A stretch of DNA of 64,000 nt from Cryptomeria japonica (GCF_030272615.1 NC_081406.1:144806091-144870090), one strand, 5' to 3'; positions 11,621 through 24,262 are shown, counted from the first letter of the stretch. Numbers and translations: made by a program. The notes: generated by a model from the letters alone, not told the origin.

Positions 11621-12746
11621 TGTTGGAATCAAGGAACACTGAGAGGGGGGGTGAATCAGTGTTTTGCAATTTTTAACATTCTCAATCTGTCCTTTAAACC
11701 ACTTAATGCAAATTAATAAAAGTAGAGTGCATAAAAACAAATAAAATAACCATAACACCATAACACTATAACACCATGATTTTACGTGGAAACCTGATTA
11801 AGGGATAAACCACAGTGGGATTGAGACCCACAATATTAATATACCTTATTAAAAGTATAATAATATTACATGAGAGGAATGCACATGCATTCAGGCACAC
11901 TGCCTAGAGCTTACTGCTCAAATTACAATAAGGGTTACAACCCCGGAAGGCTTACTACCTTACAAATGATTACAAATAAAAATTGGAATGTTTGAATTGA
12001 TAAACATCTTCTACAAATGCCAAAATAGTTCCGGTTAAGCACAAAATACTCTTTTCTACAACTCTACTATGTTATGTTGTTCTTGAAAATTCCAGAGCAC
12101 AAATCCTTTAGTAGTGCACGTGAAACTATGCATAATCTCTCATACACACTTTTCACACAATCACTGATATAAAAATAATCAAGTAAATCACTCATATATA
12201 TCCACAACATCAAATTAAATCTTTTACATGTCGGCCCAAAAATGCATAACACGCAAATGAAATGTGTTACGCAAGTCAATTCAATCCAATCCAAAACAAT
12301 CATGCAAACCAAAAAAAATTATCCACACACTTTCCATATGTTGTCTTATCATCCTCAAACACATAAACAATCACCAAAATTACTTTGCATGATCCACACA
12401 ATGAATTTCCACACGTTACTACTGATGAACATTGTTCTACCTGAAAACCTATCTACCAGACCATCCAACTTATTCAATAATCATCACCAAAGGCTATAAA
12501 CCTGGAATAAGGCATATTACATGTCCACAATGCTTCTTTGAGATCCGCAACACCAAATACTCAACACAACTGAACCACCAACCAAATTATTGTACACTAC
12601 CAGATATAATGTTCTATCTCACTAGACCTCATTGGACCTCAGTATCTCTTCTGGTATGAATGAATCATGAACTGTGGATTGGATATCTGACTCCAGTTGC
12701 CATCAATGACAACATCTGAACAATAATGCAGTCTCTCTTGCCAACA
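11621..12746 (-). repeat. S2: solo LTR, minus orientation
   Basis: Reads TGTTGG...CCAACA on the + strand, and is flanked by the perfect 5-bp duplication AGCTC (11616-11620 and 12747-12751). Read on the minus strand it ends with the C-tract CCCCCCCCTCTCAGTG and contains the shared hairpin region (11775-11835). A GCAGT...AGCTCTAGGCAGTG-like segment near 11900 places it with the LTRs of families B and C. The intact duplication with one LTR implies LTR-LTR recombination after insertion. Confidence 0.85.
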
Positions 12747-12751
12747 AGCTC

Positions 12752-13135
12752 GAAATTAAGCATTATTTTTCGCATAAATTAATATTTTGACATTGCAATG
12801 GACCTCGATGCATTGTAAAAAGCACTAAGTTATAAAGTTCCAAAAATTAGTTTAGGGGGGGTAAGGGGTTCACCAAATATTGTATCAAAGTGGTGTCATC
12901 AATGCTTATCATTTCCTTCTATCTTCTAAGTTTGTAATAATAAACCTTTAGGGCTTGTATGTATTTATTCCTAGTACTTCTAATTAGGCCTTGAAAAAAC
13001 CCATTGAAGCATTCACAGAGATAGACAAGAAGGTCAAACAACTAAGACTTCAAAAGGTAAAGAAATGATAACAACTCATAAAAATTTAAAGATATTTTTA
13101 AAAGTAAAAGCTATAAATGCCAGCTACAAACTCTG
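12752..13135. other. Unassigned sequence
   Basis: Nothing recognisable. It probably belongs to the same decayed context as the copia relic that follows. Confidence 0.3.
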
Positions 13136-13530
13136 AGATTAACAAATGGATTCTTGATTTAGGACCAATATCGTATGTCTCCTTATCCAAAAGTGTACTT
13201 GTCCTTCTACCATTCTGATGTATTTGAAAATCAAGTGAGTCTTGACACTTACTTATGTTTCTATAGACAAGAACCCCTTTGAAATCTATAACCAAAGCAT
13301 TTCCAATGTCTTGTTTGTTCTAGATTTAAAAAATAATGTCCTTTCCATATATCAATTCATCAATTCAAGGAAGATAGTTGAATTCACATCCAATACAACA
13401 ACAATTCAAGATTCAAAGAATAGAGAAGTTCTTGTAGTTGGCAAGGTTGATCATATCTTTTGTGTTTATACATTCTGCCATTTTGCTCTAGAGGATTCAT
13501 TCTCCTACTTCTAGCAAGGACAATTCATCT
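13136..13530 (+). pseudogene. Copia relic: protease and GAG-pre-integrase region
   Basis: Opens with KWILDLGPISYVS, a decayed copia protease motif (usually WILDSGAS.H). After frame changes an open stretch (13242-13514) holds NVLFVLDLKNNVLSIYQF, IVEFTSNTTTIQDS and VLVVGKVDHIFCVYTF, the usual wording between copia protease and integrase (VLYVP.LK.NLLS). The protease Asp survives but the active-site Ser/Gly-Ala is changed. Integrase and RT do not follow, so this is a fragment of an old insertion unrelated to nearby LTRs. Confidence 0.65.
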
Positions 13531-14215
13531 TCTCCACCATCATTTGTTGCATTAGGATTCAAAGATGCTTCATAGAGAGCATCCAAATTTTCTTTCCAAC
13601 ATTACAATGCATGGATATTTTGAGCATCATGTTCAAGGAGCGGGGGCGCATTCTAGCCTTCCCCTTTTCTCTCATATGAGGGAAACACATCATACTTTTA
13701 TCTGTTTTTGGAGGGTAGTTTTTTTCGCACAAGTTTATCTACCTTTTTATATTGATCTATTCACACATAAGATTAAGTTTACTTAGGTATTTTAGAGATT
13801 TGTCTCACCTCATGTGGTTGAGACATGTGTACTCACCTACTGAGATACTTCTTTCAAACACTTATACCACTTGCCTATTCACTTGTCAAGCTTGTTCATA
13901 AGTGTCACCTGTATGTATGGGCACTTAGTCATTATTTTCTATTTTCCCTCTTCACTTGCTTGCTCACATAAGAAAGCCTTCTATGCACATTTTATGCATC
14001 TCTTTATAATATCAATTTGGCTTATTGTGTGCATAAAACTTGTGGAAGTTATCTATCACGTCGATAGTGGGAAAACAAGGGTATCATAAAGTTTAGACAT
14101 AAATTAGCAATCAAGACTATTGATAGCTGATATGTAGACTTAGATTTGTGGTCATTAAGTGTAGAGGGATGCGAAATTTCCACAATAAAAACTTTCAAAG
14201 TTAGTATTTGACATT

Positions 14216-14590
14216 AACGTGGAAGTAGCCTTTAATTTTGTAGGCTATGAAGTTCATTATAATAAGCTAGAAACAACATCCTTGTCTAGAAAATTTAATT
14301 TTACAATCATCTTTTTCTTAGATAATGCTTGTTGCAACCATGCAATTGGGGTAGTAGGAGGAATATTAGAAAGATTTCTAATAGTATCAAAAGATAATTG
14401 TAGGGATCTATTAACAGGAGGAGTATCAAAAGTTGACATGTTGGGAGAGGAAGAGGGAGTTGAATTAGAGGTGACAAGGAGATCTTGAGATGAATGACGA
14501 GGTGATAGATTCTATTTAGAATGATTGGGTGAAGATGATTCAATCACCTTTGAAGGAGATGATGAAATATTGACCAATATTTCTCTTCAT
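14216..14590 (-). pseudogene. Ser/Pro-rich reading frame of unknown origin
   Basis: On the minus strand a frame rich in Ser, Pro, Asn and Thr leads into a less simple segment (PTTPIAWLQQALSKKKMIVK, then LNFLDKDV), with one stop in the Ser-rich part and a stop after SSLL near 14256. Composition suggests a disordered N-terminus followed by a folded start, as in some LINE ORF1 or gag proteins, but nothing identifies it. Confidence 0.25.
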
Positions 14591-15750
14591 TGACCTCTTA
14601 TTAGATAGTCTCTAGTGTCCTCTTTTCTTTATCTTTCTACATTTTGCCTTTATAAGTATACCCACAAGTCTTCTATTGATCTTTTCTAGGCAGTTCATCT
14701 CCATACCCACCTCTCTTAGCTTGTATATTTTCTATAGATGATGTTGTGTGAGAAGAGGAAGGTATACCTAACTTGTCTCTCCTTGTTCTACATTTTTTTA
14801 TTATCCTTGATACCTTCATACTTGATTTCTCCATCACTTTATTTATTATCTATTATTTTGTTCTTTTAAGAACAACTACAATTATCCCCTCTATGTTTTC
14901 AATCTCGTTGTTATTCTAATTAATTGGTAATATGAGCATCATTTGTATATGATTGATATATATTAGGTCTACCAAATCAAATTCATCATCTTCGAGGACT
15001 TAGGACTTGGATATCCCAATTTAAATTAAACATTTTGATATTTCTCAATGATAACCTCATCCAATCTCTTCTTCTTACCTCAAACTCATTATCACAATCA
15101 ACCCAATAATCTTCTATCTTAGATACATGGTGAAATTTGGGCCTAGGTTGCAAATTATTTCTCACAAAATATTTTGTTAAACAAAAAATAAAGTTCAAAG
15201 AATTGGAGTTTGTCCTTTATCATATCCATTTTAATATTGAAGACATATGAAGAAGATTTTATTTGGTAGAATAATATGCCAATAGGAAAAGGAATCCCTA
15301 TTTATTTCTCTCCCTACATATTTTATTCATTTAACCAATTTTTTTATAAAATTTAATTAGGTTATATCTGTCACTGACATACCTAGGCAATTCATAGGGG
15401 AAACCATCATATTCACTAATCCCAATATAAGTAAATCTTTGAGATTAAATAAAGAAACCCCCATATGCATTTATTAATAGGGCAACTTCTAGGTATATTC
15501 TAATTCTCTTATCTTCTTGGATCTCACATACCACGTTGTGAATGCATCATTCACCCTTCTAAAAATTTTGTAGATGGGGATGGTATGCATAAATTTGTGT
15601 TTCCTCATCAAAATTTACCAACACAACCTTAGCCAAATTCTCATACATGCAATAACATAAAATAACTATAATTATATACAATAATGTTTGTTGAGTTGAA
15701 ATTGATTTATTTTTCTATGAACATAATTACTAATAAAATTATCCCAGTAG

Positions 15751-15842
15751 ATGAACTATTTCTCATACATAATAAAAATGATGTAGAAATATATCTATGA
15801 ACTATTTCTCGTACATAATAAAAATGATATAGAAATATATCT
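15751..15842 (+). repeat. 46-bp tandem duplication
   Basis: ATGAACTATTTCTC starts at 15751 and 15797; the two units differ at only a few bases, mostly C/T or A/G. A recent local duplication. Confidence 0.85.
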
Positions 15843-15905
15843 ATGTCTCAAAATTATGTTCATATTTATTAAAATTTAATTAACACAACAATATAATGAT
15901 ATCAT

Positions 15906-16236
15906 TTATTATGATACATCTTTCTTCTTCTTGAAATGAAGGTTATGGGAGCCTTTTGAAAACCCATTTGTAAGGTTAAGGGAGCCCAGAAAAATCCTGC
16001 TTTCATGATTACCTAAGCTGGCTTGGAGGTCTTGTGGTTGTTACAAATAGATTGCTGAAGCCTAGTTGCTAATGTCTGGTTGTTGATTGGCTATTGTTTG
16101 TCTTTGTTCTATCTTTTGTAGTGTTTTCTTTCAGGTTTCTCGATTCACGCTAATTCCAGAAGGTTTGAGTCCCTTTCAAACCCATTGTAAGGGGTTTCAG
16201 GTCCCCTCAAAACCTGTTTAATCCTTAATAAAAAAT
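15906..16236 (+). mobile_element. 5'-truncated LINE tail, copy a
   Basis: Flanked by the 16-bp repeat AATATAATGATATCAT (15890-15905 and 16237-16252), the footprint of target-primed reverse transcription. The 3' end reads GTCCCCTCAAAACCTGTTTAATCC then TTAATAAAAAA, a weak A-rich tail, resembling the end of copy b. The internal GAGTCCCTTTCAAACCC segment matches it too. No RT is left. Confidence 0.75.
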
Positions 16237-16593
16237 AATATAATGATATCATAAATCTCATTTACGAAGTGAGACCTATGTAAATTTTTAGGTAACCAAG
16301 ATTTTCCTTTCTTTAGGGCTGGTAAACACTACTTCATAGTTGTATTTTGACAATGCCTTTCTTTTCTCCAAATCACTATTATGTTTACATGACATCTAGG
16401 TCTACAATTTAGGGAAATCCAAGTACTGAGTGGAAATCATCTCTATCTATCTAAGCAATTCTTTTGTTATGAGATTAATTCTCACTTCCTTGGTCTAAGG
16501 GTTATAATGATTGATGCATTTGAGAACGAAGTTTGGACATTGAATTATTGTGGAAAACCAAATAATCCACTCTTTAACAATCTTTGTGTAATG

Positions 16594-17276
16594 TTAAAGA
16601 GTTGGTAGTTGCAATTAATAATGCAGAAGCCATTGAAAGCACGGTGGGTAAAATTATTGCCACTGAAAAAAAGGTTAAAGAGATGGAAGAAAACAAGGAG
16701 GGGAAAGGAATGGACACTGCTATGAACAATCTGGGTAACAGAATTGATAAGATGGAACTCACTGTTAAGAAGATTGCAGAACAAAACTTCCAGATCCTCA
16801 AAGCTTCGGTGGATAACATGAACATCCTGATCAATAGATTTGAGAACAACACTGAGAAGGATGTTGAAAAGGAACAGTCAGACAAAAAAGGCCATGAGAA
16901 GAGGACCAAAGCCAATACTAGGATCATGGGCGAAATCAAAGGTCGTGAGCTGGAGGAGTTAAAGAATTCAGCAGACAACATGAAGCTGATGGTTGTCCAA
17001 GCTAAGGATATCATGAAGAGTATATAGCTGGCTTTGTCTCTGTCTTGGCAGTTGTCGTGTTTTCTATCTTTTTGTTGTCGTTCTTCTTTCGGGATGCTAT
17101 CTTTTCTTGGTTTATTAATGTAATGTTATGTTTTATGGGTTGTGATCCCTTTTTGTTTGGTTGGGATCTGTTTTAGTTTTTGAAGTGATCAGGCACGATG
17201 TTTTATAGCTATTTCCGTATATCCTGCTGTGTAAAAGGTTCGGGTTCCTTTCAAAAACCTACTTTTACTTAATCAA
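16594..17276 (+). mobile_element. 5'-truncated LINE, copy b
   Basis: Flanked by CAATCTTTGTGTAATG (16578-16593) and CAATCCTTGTGTAATG (17279-17294), a 16-bp target duplication with one change. Holds a coiled-coil reading frame, a T/G-rich 3' UTR (GTTGTCGTTCTTCTTTCGGG) and a 3' end GGGTTCCTTTCAAAAACC...ACTTAATCAAAAC like copy a. A direct non-LTR insertion. Confidence 0.75.
16596..17027 (+). pseudogene. Coiled-coil C-terminal fragment in LINE copy b
   Basis: About 143 codons open without an ATG at the truncation point and ending at a stop 250 bp before the LINE 3' end. The sequence is strongly heptad-like and charged (KKVKEMEENKEGKG, DKMELTVKKIAEQN, NNTEKDVEKEQSDKKG). Plant LINEs normally end with RT/RNase H just before the 3' UTR, so a coiled coil here is odd: either a chimeric cDNA, an ORF1-type protein joined to the 3' UTR by deletion, or a non-autonomous LINE derivative. 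No catalytic motif is visible. Confidence 0.5.
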
Positions 17277-17294
17277 AACAATCCTTGTGTAATG

Positions 17295-19744
17295 CAGGTT
17301 CTATCTTCGTTAGTTACTCTTTCCTATAAATCTTTCTAATATACATGCCCTAGCTTTGTATCATTAATTTCTTGTAATGAACTCTCCAAGCCAAAGAGGT
17401 GTTCATATCCCAAGTTTTTGTATTTCATCTTGGCCAGTATGAAATTACCAAAATGTTGAGGATTTCTTCAAACACGCAACCAATTAAATCTAGATGAATC
17501 TTGATTTACAATATGGAATCTTGTGTTTCAAAGCTACTCATGAAATTGCCTCATTTAATGCAAAATCTTCCCTAAGAGTTTTCTAGGTAAAGAAATTATG
17601 TACATTTTATTTTTGAGTAAAAATGGCTTGAATTTTTCCTTGGATTATCTCTCAATCACACATTATGATTTTTCTCTTCGCTTTCATTGATTATTCAAAT
17701 ACTTGTTCAAGAAAATGCTTGTTTTGGAAATTAAAATCCACTTTATATGTTGATATTTAATATTCTTGGGGCTTGAGAATGTATAAATGGCATCTTAAAT
17801 ATTTATGTTTGTGAGCTTTCACTTCTAGATGATTTGTGCCTTCATTTGGATTTTCGCATTAGAGGTTTCAATAATTTTTAGAATCTCATCATCTGCAAAC
17901 ACTTGTTTTGAAACCTTTTCCAACAACCAAAAATATTATTTTCCATCACCACATGTATGACTAAAAATTTCTTTTGGAGCCTGATGCCAATTAATAAGCT
18001 ATAAATTATTTATTGACCACCAACTAGGTTGTGATATAACCCATTTTCCTTGCACCATAGATTTCAAAACTACCTATTTCCTTTGAAAACATATTTTGAA
18101 CATTTTGATCTTGTAAGATGGATCATCATGCAGGAATTTTATTGTCATATACTTTGGGTTCAAAATTAATTTTATAACTCTATCAACTTTTGATGAGGTT
18201 GTGAAAACCTCTTTGAAACTAAAAATAGATTTTGAAACCTCAACCACCATTCAAGCAATCATCTTTACTTTACCCATAGATGAGTGAAATACATTCTCAA
18301 ATACTTCAAACATTTAAAATTCCTTGCTAACTCGTGTGCATTTAGATTGTACAACATCTTGAACTTGAACTTGGTTTTGGAAACTTTTTTGGCTTCCAAT
18401 AAGGTTGTGAAAACCTCTTCAAAGCTTTAAAAAAAAAAATGACTTGGACAAAGACCAACCTAAACCTTGACAAGACCTCGATAAGGCATATCACAACTTA
18501 GACTTCTTTAAATAAAAGTTATGGAAACTTTGCCAACTTCTAACATAGTTAGCATAACCTTGTTGAGAGCTAAAAAGGTTTTAACAACTTCCCCAAATAC
18601 CAACACAAATTAAAACAAAGATTTCATTGATGTTAAAAACTATTGAATAAGGATATGTAAATTAAGTCCTAAAAACTTCCCTTGAAGGACTTAGACTTGA
18701 AGAAAAAACTTAAAACAATAACTTACTTTGATTCCAAGGACAAGGACTACAAAGGATGTTGAAAAATTCATATTAAAAATTAAATACCAAGCCTTTCCTT
18801 TGGGTAAAAAAGTTGACAATAAGAAGGAATCAACTAACTATATAAAAAGAAGACTTAAAGAGAAACAAAAACATATAGACCCAAAAAGGGGAAAAAGAAC
18901 AAACCAAAAACTTCTTAACTATGTATAATGATGGGGAACAACCTAGTTTTAAATTTGATACAACTTCAATTGAATTTTATCGTAGGGAAGTGGCTAGACT
19001 ATACCATCTACATAAGATAGAAGAAAAAAACCTTGTCACAACATACTTGAGTAATATGAGAAGTTTCTTTCCACAAGGAGTTGAGCTTTCTATGGGATCC
19101 TTTTATTTCTCTTTTCTTATCTTGTGACAAGATGATATCACTCACCATGAAATTTCTTGGTTTAGTCCTTCTATAAAAGACTACTCTTATTGCAACCTAC
19201 TTCTTACCATGTTAGTACAATCTTCACTATAGGATAAAGTACATAAATAATAGAATGAAAATGTAGAATATAAGACCTAATTTTTTTACTTCTTTAACCA
19301 AAAAGCATTCTTTCCACTAAGAATAATTAAATTCATGTTTTTTAAATGCAACACTTGTAAACAAAATGGGAGGTTCAACTCCTTGTTCATCAACTTGTAA
19401 AAAGATGGTACACATGGTATGTTTATAGGAATAATTGTAGATTAAAAAATCCTTCTTGAAATTAGTGATGAATTAATAATAGAGAATGAGAAATAACTAC
19501 CCATTTAAAACCTTGTTTTTTTGTTTTGTCATTTCGGAAATGTGTTTAGTGATTTTGTATGATTGGCAGAAAAATTTTCAAGAATTTAATTTGCCCAAAG
19601 AATGATTTCACTAGAGTTCTATTAGATGGTAGACTCAAATTGTTAAATAGATTTGTCTCTCTCAAGATTTATACTAATGCCTTTTTTTGAGACAATATGA
19701 TGATGGAAATAGGACAATCAATTGTCACAAAAAATCACACTACT
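17295..19744. other. Unassigned AT-rich sequence
   Basis: No recognised gene. GGTTGTGAAAACCTCTT occurs at about 18196 and again near 18410 with diverged flanks, suggesting an old internal duplication. Short lysine-rich ORFs at 18728-18928 and 18921-19127 have no motifs I can name. Confidence 0.35.
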
Positions 19745-20980
19745 TAAACTTATTCTCAGATCTGATAAATAAACATAAAAGCATAAATCAACAACACATC
19801 ATAAACACACATAACACCAAGATTTTTGTACGTAGAAAACCCCGTTAGGGGAAAAACCACAGTGGGGATACACCCACAATATAGGTATAATATGTTAGAA
19901 GTATTACAATGGGGAATGCACATGAATTTATGCTCACTGCTCAAAATAAAAAAGGCTTACTTCCCAGGGAAGGCTCACTGCTTGTACAAACAATCACATA
20001 TCACCTCCGAAAATTATGAATTGAGAAATAACATCTCCTTAATGCCTGGTTCAGTTCCATTAAAGCACAAAAAAAATTTCTTCTTCACACTCCTTCGTTG
20101 CCTTCAAAAGATGTATACATTAAGTGTACATACACACTCACATTCATCCACATATCACACTCGAATACAAAATTATTATAATTATTTATACATGACATTA
20201 ACCTTGGAGAAATCATCAATGTCGGCTCAACACTCACCACCTAATTAAAAAAATAAAAACACACACAATACAATACTACATGCAGACCAAGCAATGTCAG
20301 CCAATACATAGCACGAACCCAAATCTTTTGCCTCAAACATGTTACACCTCCAAGAATCATGGCTCGAATATCTACATCATGTTACAAGCATTCAGTCAAC
20401 CAAGAACATGAAGAACACCAATGTACCGAAGAAAAACATCAATTACAAGCTCAATGATCAATGAAGACCAACAACACAAAAGGCACACAATCTAGAGACA
20501 TCCACAAGCATCATGAATTACCATAGCAACATCCACACCAACACAAATTACTAGAATCACTAACATCTTCATACCGAACCTCAGGAACACTAACTACAAT
20601 GACTGTCAACCTTGAAAAATCACTTTCAGACCCCTAAACCATGAACCACTTGAATTGAGGATACACACCAACATCCCAAACATACCTCCAAATCTATAGA
20701 ACAATATATTACAATGCGGAGCAATGCAGATCAAAATACTATCACTTTGTCACCACTGAACAACTGAAAAACCAGCCACAACACAAATACCCATAACTCA
20801 ATCAAATATCCATGCAAACCTCCAAAACTTGAATTGAATCAACTACATACAACCCTCTACAAACTCTTTAATCCACAAACTCTGATCTTCATCATACTTA
20901 CTATGCTGAACAAACTAACTCATTGAACTCCATTGCATCACTATCACAAAAAGAGAAATATGTTGACATCAATGACAACA
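19745..20980 (-). repeat. L0: LTR fragment, minus orientation
   Basis: Read on the minus strand it starts TGTTGTCATTGATGTCAACA at 20980 and contains the shared hairpin region (19818-19875: GTACGTAGAAAACCCC...AAAACCACAGTGGG on +). A class-I segment GCTCACTGC occurs near 19930 and 19975. The C-tract end and terminal CA are missing on the left, so it is truncated or eroded there. It sits directly against T2 RT sequence at 20981. Confidence 0.6.
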
Positions 20981-21095
20981 CATCTCTCAAATATTTCTTA
21001 GACACATATTTGCAACATTCTTCCAACATATGACTTATAAGTTTTCTTTTAGTTACTCTAAAAATTGACTTCTTTGGATTCAAGGATATTCCACA
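20981..21095 (-). pseudogene. T2 reverse transcriptase, C-terminal piece
   Basis: Minus-strand reading GISLNPKKSIFRVTKRKLIS is the gypsy RT segment after the catalytic box (LNPKKC.F.V..GKLLG). It continues for about 15 codons and is cut by L0. The upstream partner lies 33.7 kb away at 54822. Confidence 0.75.
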
Positions 21096-22019
21096 TGTTG
21101 GAGTACAATTTACCACTTGTTGGGGGGGGGGGGGGGGGGTGTGAATCGGTGGTATACCAATTCAAATGATCTTAAATAGTTTTTTAAATACTTAGAATGA
21201 TGACTACTATGTGGATGAGCATACTTAGAATCAAGAACTCATACAACCATTATAAACTCAAAACATCAACTCATACTTTTGACAATGATAACATAATATC
21301 AAGGCAACTTCTATTAAGGCAAAATATTTAAACCGTTTTTGTTGTTTTAAACTAGGTATTATAATATTTAAAGATGACTAATCAAACTCAAGGATGGATC
21401 AACATAATATAATGAGAAAAACTATAATAAACATTAACTCATGGACACAAGAACATGATAAGTAAATGAGAACCAAACACATCAGTAACAATCCATAACA
21501 CAAATAATTTTCTGAATGGAAAACCCTCAAGGGGAATACAAACCACTCAAAAATTCCTCATTGGCTACAATGTGTCTCACTGACATTTAAATGTGCTTCA
21601 CTGGCTAATAAAATCTTTCTCATACCCACACAATTTTGATACAAATATAGAGTATCATCTTTGTTTCACTTCACGACATCTTCTGATCTCACATCACTTA
21701 AGATTCAAAAGCAGAAGTACAATATATGTTAATTATTCACATATAATATATCATTGTGCATATGTGAAGTATACACAGTGGTATAATATAGTGAACTTTT
21801 AAACTGCAAGTGCCTTATAAATTTTTACAATATGTTGATATACAAAGCAGAATGATCATACATTTGAATCGCTGTGAGCCAATAACTCTCATATAAAGTA
21901 TAATCAAGAATGATGTCTCTTTTTGATGAAACTACACAATCTCTTCTATATTGAATACCTTCAATATAATATATTTATAGTGCTTTCTGTTCGTAAAATA
22001 AAACATATCTATGACTAAT

Positions 22020-22786
22020 TATTGGCATTGCACACTCGAATGAGAATTGTAGATGATTGAAGGTATTGTCATTGATGGCAACCTTGCAATCCTATGGCAC
22101 CGGTAGGCACCAACACTGACATATAGTTTACCGACAACGACAAAGATGATTATCGACACCCTAGCCGATAGGATTTTGAATATTGTATATTGTATTTTAT
22201 TATAATATCTTTTTGTAAGCCGGCATAGCATATTGTAATAAGACTCATATATAAGTATGAGATCTTGAAGATCATTTCGGATATACACATAGATGATAGG
22301 ATTGATATGATGAGTGAATATTAAGGCAGATTTTGGAGTAAGGTTTATGGTTGTTGTATGAGCTTAAACTGGTACTAAACCTGGCATAGCAGATGCTTTT
22401 TGTAGCAGTACATCACACTGGATTTCCATAATCCATTTTGTAAGTCAGTGAGACTTCTTTTTGTAATTGAGTAGTGAGCTCTAGGCAGTTGGCCTTCTTG
22501 CATGTGTAGGCACCACTATTGTAAGTAATATCCATTCATTGGCTAGTGAGTGAATATTGTGGGTCACAAATCCCATTGAGGTTTTTCCCACATCGGGTTT
22601 CCTCACCAAAAATCTTGTGTTACGGTGTGCTTTCTTTGTTGTGTTTGTTGTCCATATTTACTGCATTAATTCTTGTTTACCAGTACACTATTTTGGAATG
22701 CAATTTATTTAATAAGCTCAGAAAATCTGTTAATCAGTTAGATACTGATTCACCCCCCTCTCTCAGTATCTCTGTGAATCCTAACA
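22020..22786 (+). repeat. C1 5' LTR
   Basis: Starts TATTGGCATT (TG mutated to TA) and ends CCTAACA. Contains GTGAGCTCTAGGCAGTTGGCC (22469-22489), shared with family B, the hairpin region at 22556-22625, and the C-tract CCCCCCTCTCTCAGTAT. A sense ORF with a hydrophobic segment crosses its end (see findings). Confidence 0.93.
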
Positions 22787-22787
22787 A

Positions 22788-22800
22788 TTGGTATCAGAGC
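22788..22800 (+). other. C1 primer binding site (tRNA-iMet type)
   Basis: TTGGTATCAGAGC one base after the LTR, the standard plant copia primer site complementary to the initiator methionine tRNA 3' end. Confidence 0.93.
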
Positions 22801-22857
22801 TTGATCCTCTATTTTCAGAAGCCTAACAACTTGAGGGAGATTCTGACACCGGTATAG

Positions 22858-23970
22858 ATGGAAAGTTTGAGAAAGCAATTGGAAACAACTCTTTCAGATT
22901 ATGATGCAGAAAAGTTGAAGAATATCAAACTTGAAGATGATCTGAAGATTGCACAGGAATTCATTCAAGGACTTCAAGAGAATCTCACTATTGCTAGAAA
23001 CAAAAGAAGAGAACTTCATGAGAAGATGCAGAGTGATGATGATGAAAAGGAAACTCTTAATGACCTTGTGAACAAGTTGAGACAAGAAAACAGTGCTATG
23101 AGGAATGAGATGCAAGATGTGACTATGAGGTTTTGCAAAGACATTGAAGATAGAAAGAAGAATGAAGATGACTTGAATAGAAGATTGAATGATGTTGGAA
23201 TTGAAAATCTAAGACTTAGTCATGAAAATGATATGTTGAAGACAGATCTGATCCACATGGAAAATGATAAAACTAAACTTATGAGACAAAAGAGAATCTT
23301 AGAAAATGAGTTGGCTACTGCAAATCAACACAAAGAGAAATTCAAGAAAAGTTCAGAGGAACTTGATAACATGCTGAAAAATCAAAGACCTGATGGAGAC
23401 ACTAATGGACTTGGCTTTGAAGTTGGTGAAAGCTCTGGCACTACAAACAATTATGATCATAGTAAACCGGTAAGACAACCTAATGCCTACAAATTTAATG
23501 GGAAATTCTTTAACTATAACAAGTATGGTCATAAAGAAAATTAGTGTAGATCTAGAAACTATCAGAACACTAATGCACCCACCGGTCAATGTTCCAAATG
23601 CAACAAAATTGGTCATAATTCAAAAAATTGCAGAATGAATGTAAGATGTTATGTTTGTCGAAGATTTGGACACTTATCTAATCAATGTAGAATACATACC
23701 AGCATAGGATATTGAAAGGCTATTCAGAAAAACAATGTGACTTGTTAGGCTTGTAACAAGATTGGACATATTGCAAAATTTTGTAGAAGTAAGGCATCAC
23801 CGACAAATAATAAAGGACCTAGTTTGAAAGGTAAAGAGAAGGTTGATGAGGTAAAGCAATAATTTTTAAAACAATGGATTAGAAAGAGAGATCAGAATGT
23901 TGATGAGACTATTCCTTCACTGGAAGAATAGAGTATCACTCCACTAGCAGGAGTTTCTTCATCTAATTGA
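22858..23970 (+). pseudogene. C1 Gag: coiled coil plus CCHC knuckles
   Basis: ATG lies 57 bases after the primer site. The first 170 residues are a long coiled coil (LRKQLETTLSDYDAEKL, ENDMLKTDLIHMENDK), followed by a Ser/Gly linker and zinc knuckles: a decayed first one (FNYNKYGHKEN), then CSKCNKIGHNSKNC, CYVCRRFGHLSNQC and CNKIGHIAKFC. In-frame stops lie at 23542, 23713, 23746 and 23860, with the frame otherwise kept. The UBN2-like fold seen in B gag is not recognisable. The role would be particle assembly and RNA packaging. No protease follows. Confidence 0.85.
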
Positions 23971-24262
23971 AAAGAAACCTTTTGGGGGTATGGAAACTAA
24001 TTGAAAATCATGCTAGTTTACCCTTGGTTGAGGGTAAGAAGATGAATTGCTTCTTTACCGGTAGATGTGTTAAACCGACAAGCATTTATTTTGGTATTTG
24101 AAGGAAAAGACATTATAAAGAAAGTATTTTTCACTCTTTTTCACTCATTGAGCATTCAAATTTCCTAGGAGCATGAAAAACTCGAGTGAAGGCATCCACA
24201 GTGAGAAGTGAAGCAAAATCTTTCAAATATCCAAACCTAAAGGCAGATTAAGGTACTTATTA

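Larger units (their letters stand above)
13531..15889. other. Unassigned AT-rich sequence
   Basis: No homology recognised. Short ORFs here are not supported by motifs. It contains a Ser/Pro-rich minus-strand stretch and a 46-bp duplication, listed separately. Confidence 0.35.

Noticed and set aside
12242-12659. Short + strand ORFs within S2
   Set aside because: They lie inside a solo LTR and show no conservation with other LTR copies.
13871-14089. Signal-peptide-like ORF (MPIHLSSLFISVT...)
   Set aside because: 72 codons in AT-rich sequence, no family match, no neighbouring exon signals; expected by chance.
16574-17014. 146-codon minus-strand ORF rich in Leu/Ser/Phe
   Set aside because: Exact mirror of the charged coiled-coil frame in LINE copy b; hydrophobicity comes from complementing Lys/Glu codons.
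21122-21139. G run as a possible assembly gap or vector artefact
   Set aside because: The same position holds a G/C run in every related LTR in the window; 18 bases is long but it is a genuine family feature, although the exact length is unreliable.
22894-23616. Minus-strand ORFs opposite C1 Gag (22894-23115, 23353-23616)
   Set aside because: Shadows of the coiled-coil coding strand; no motif of their own.
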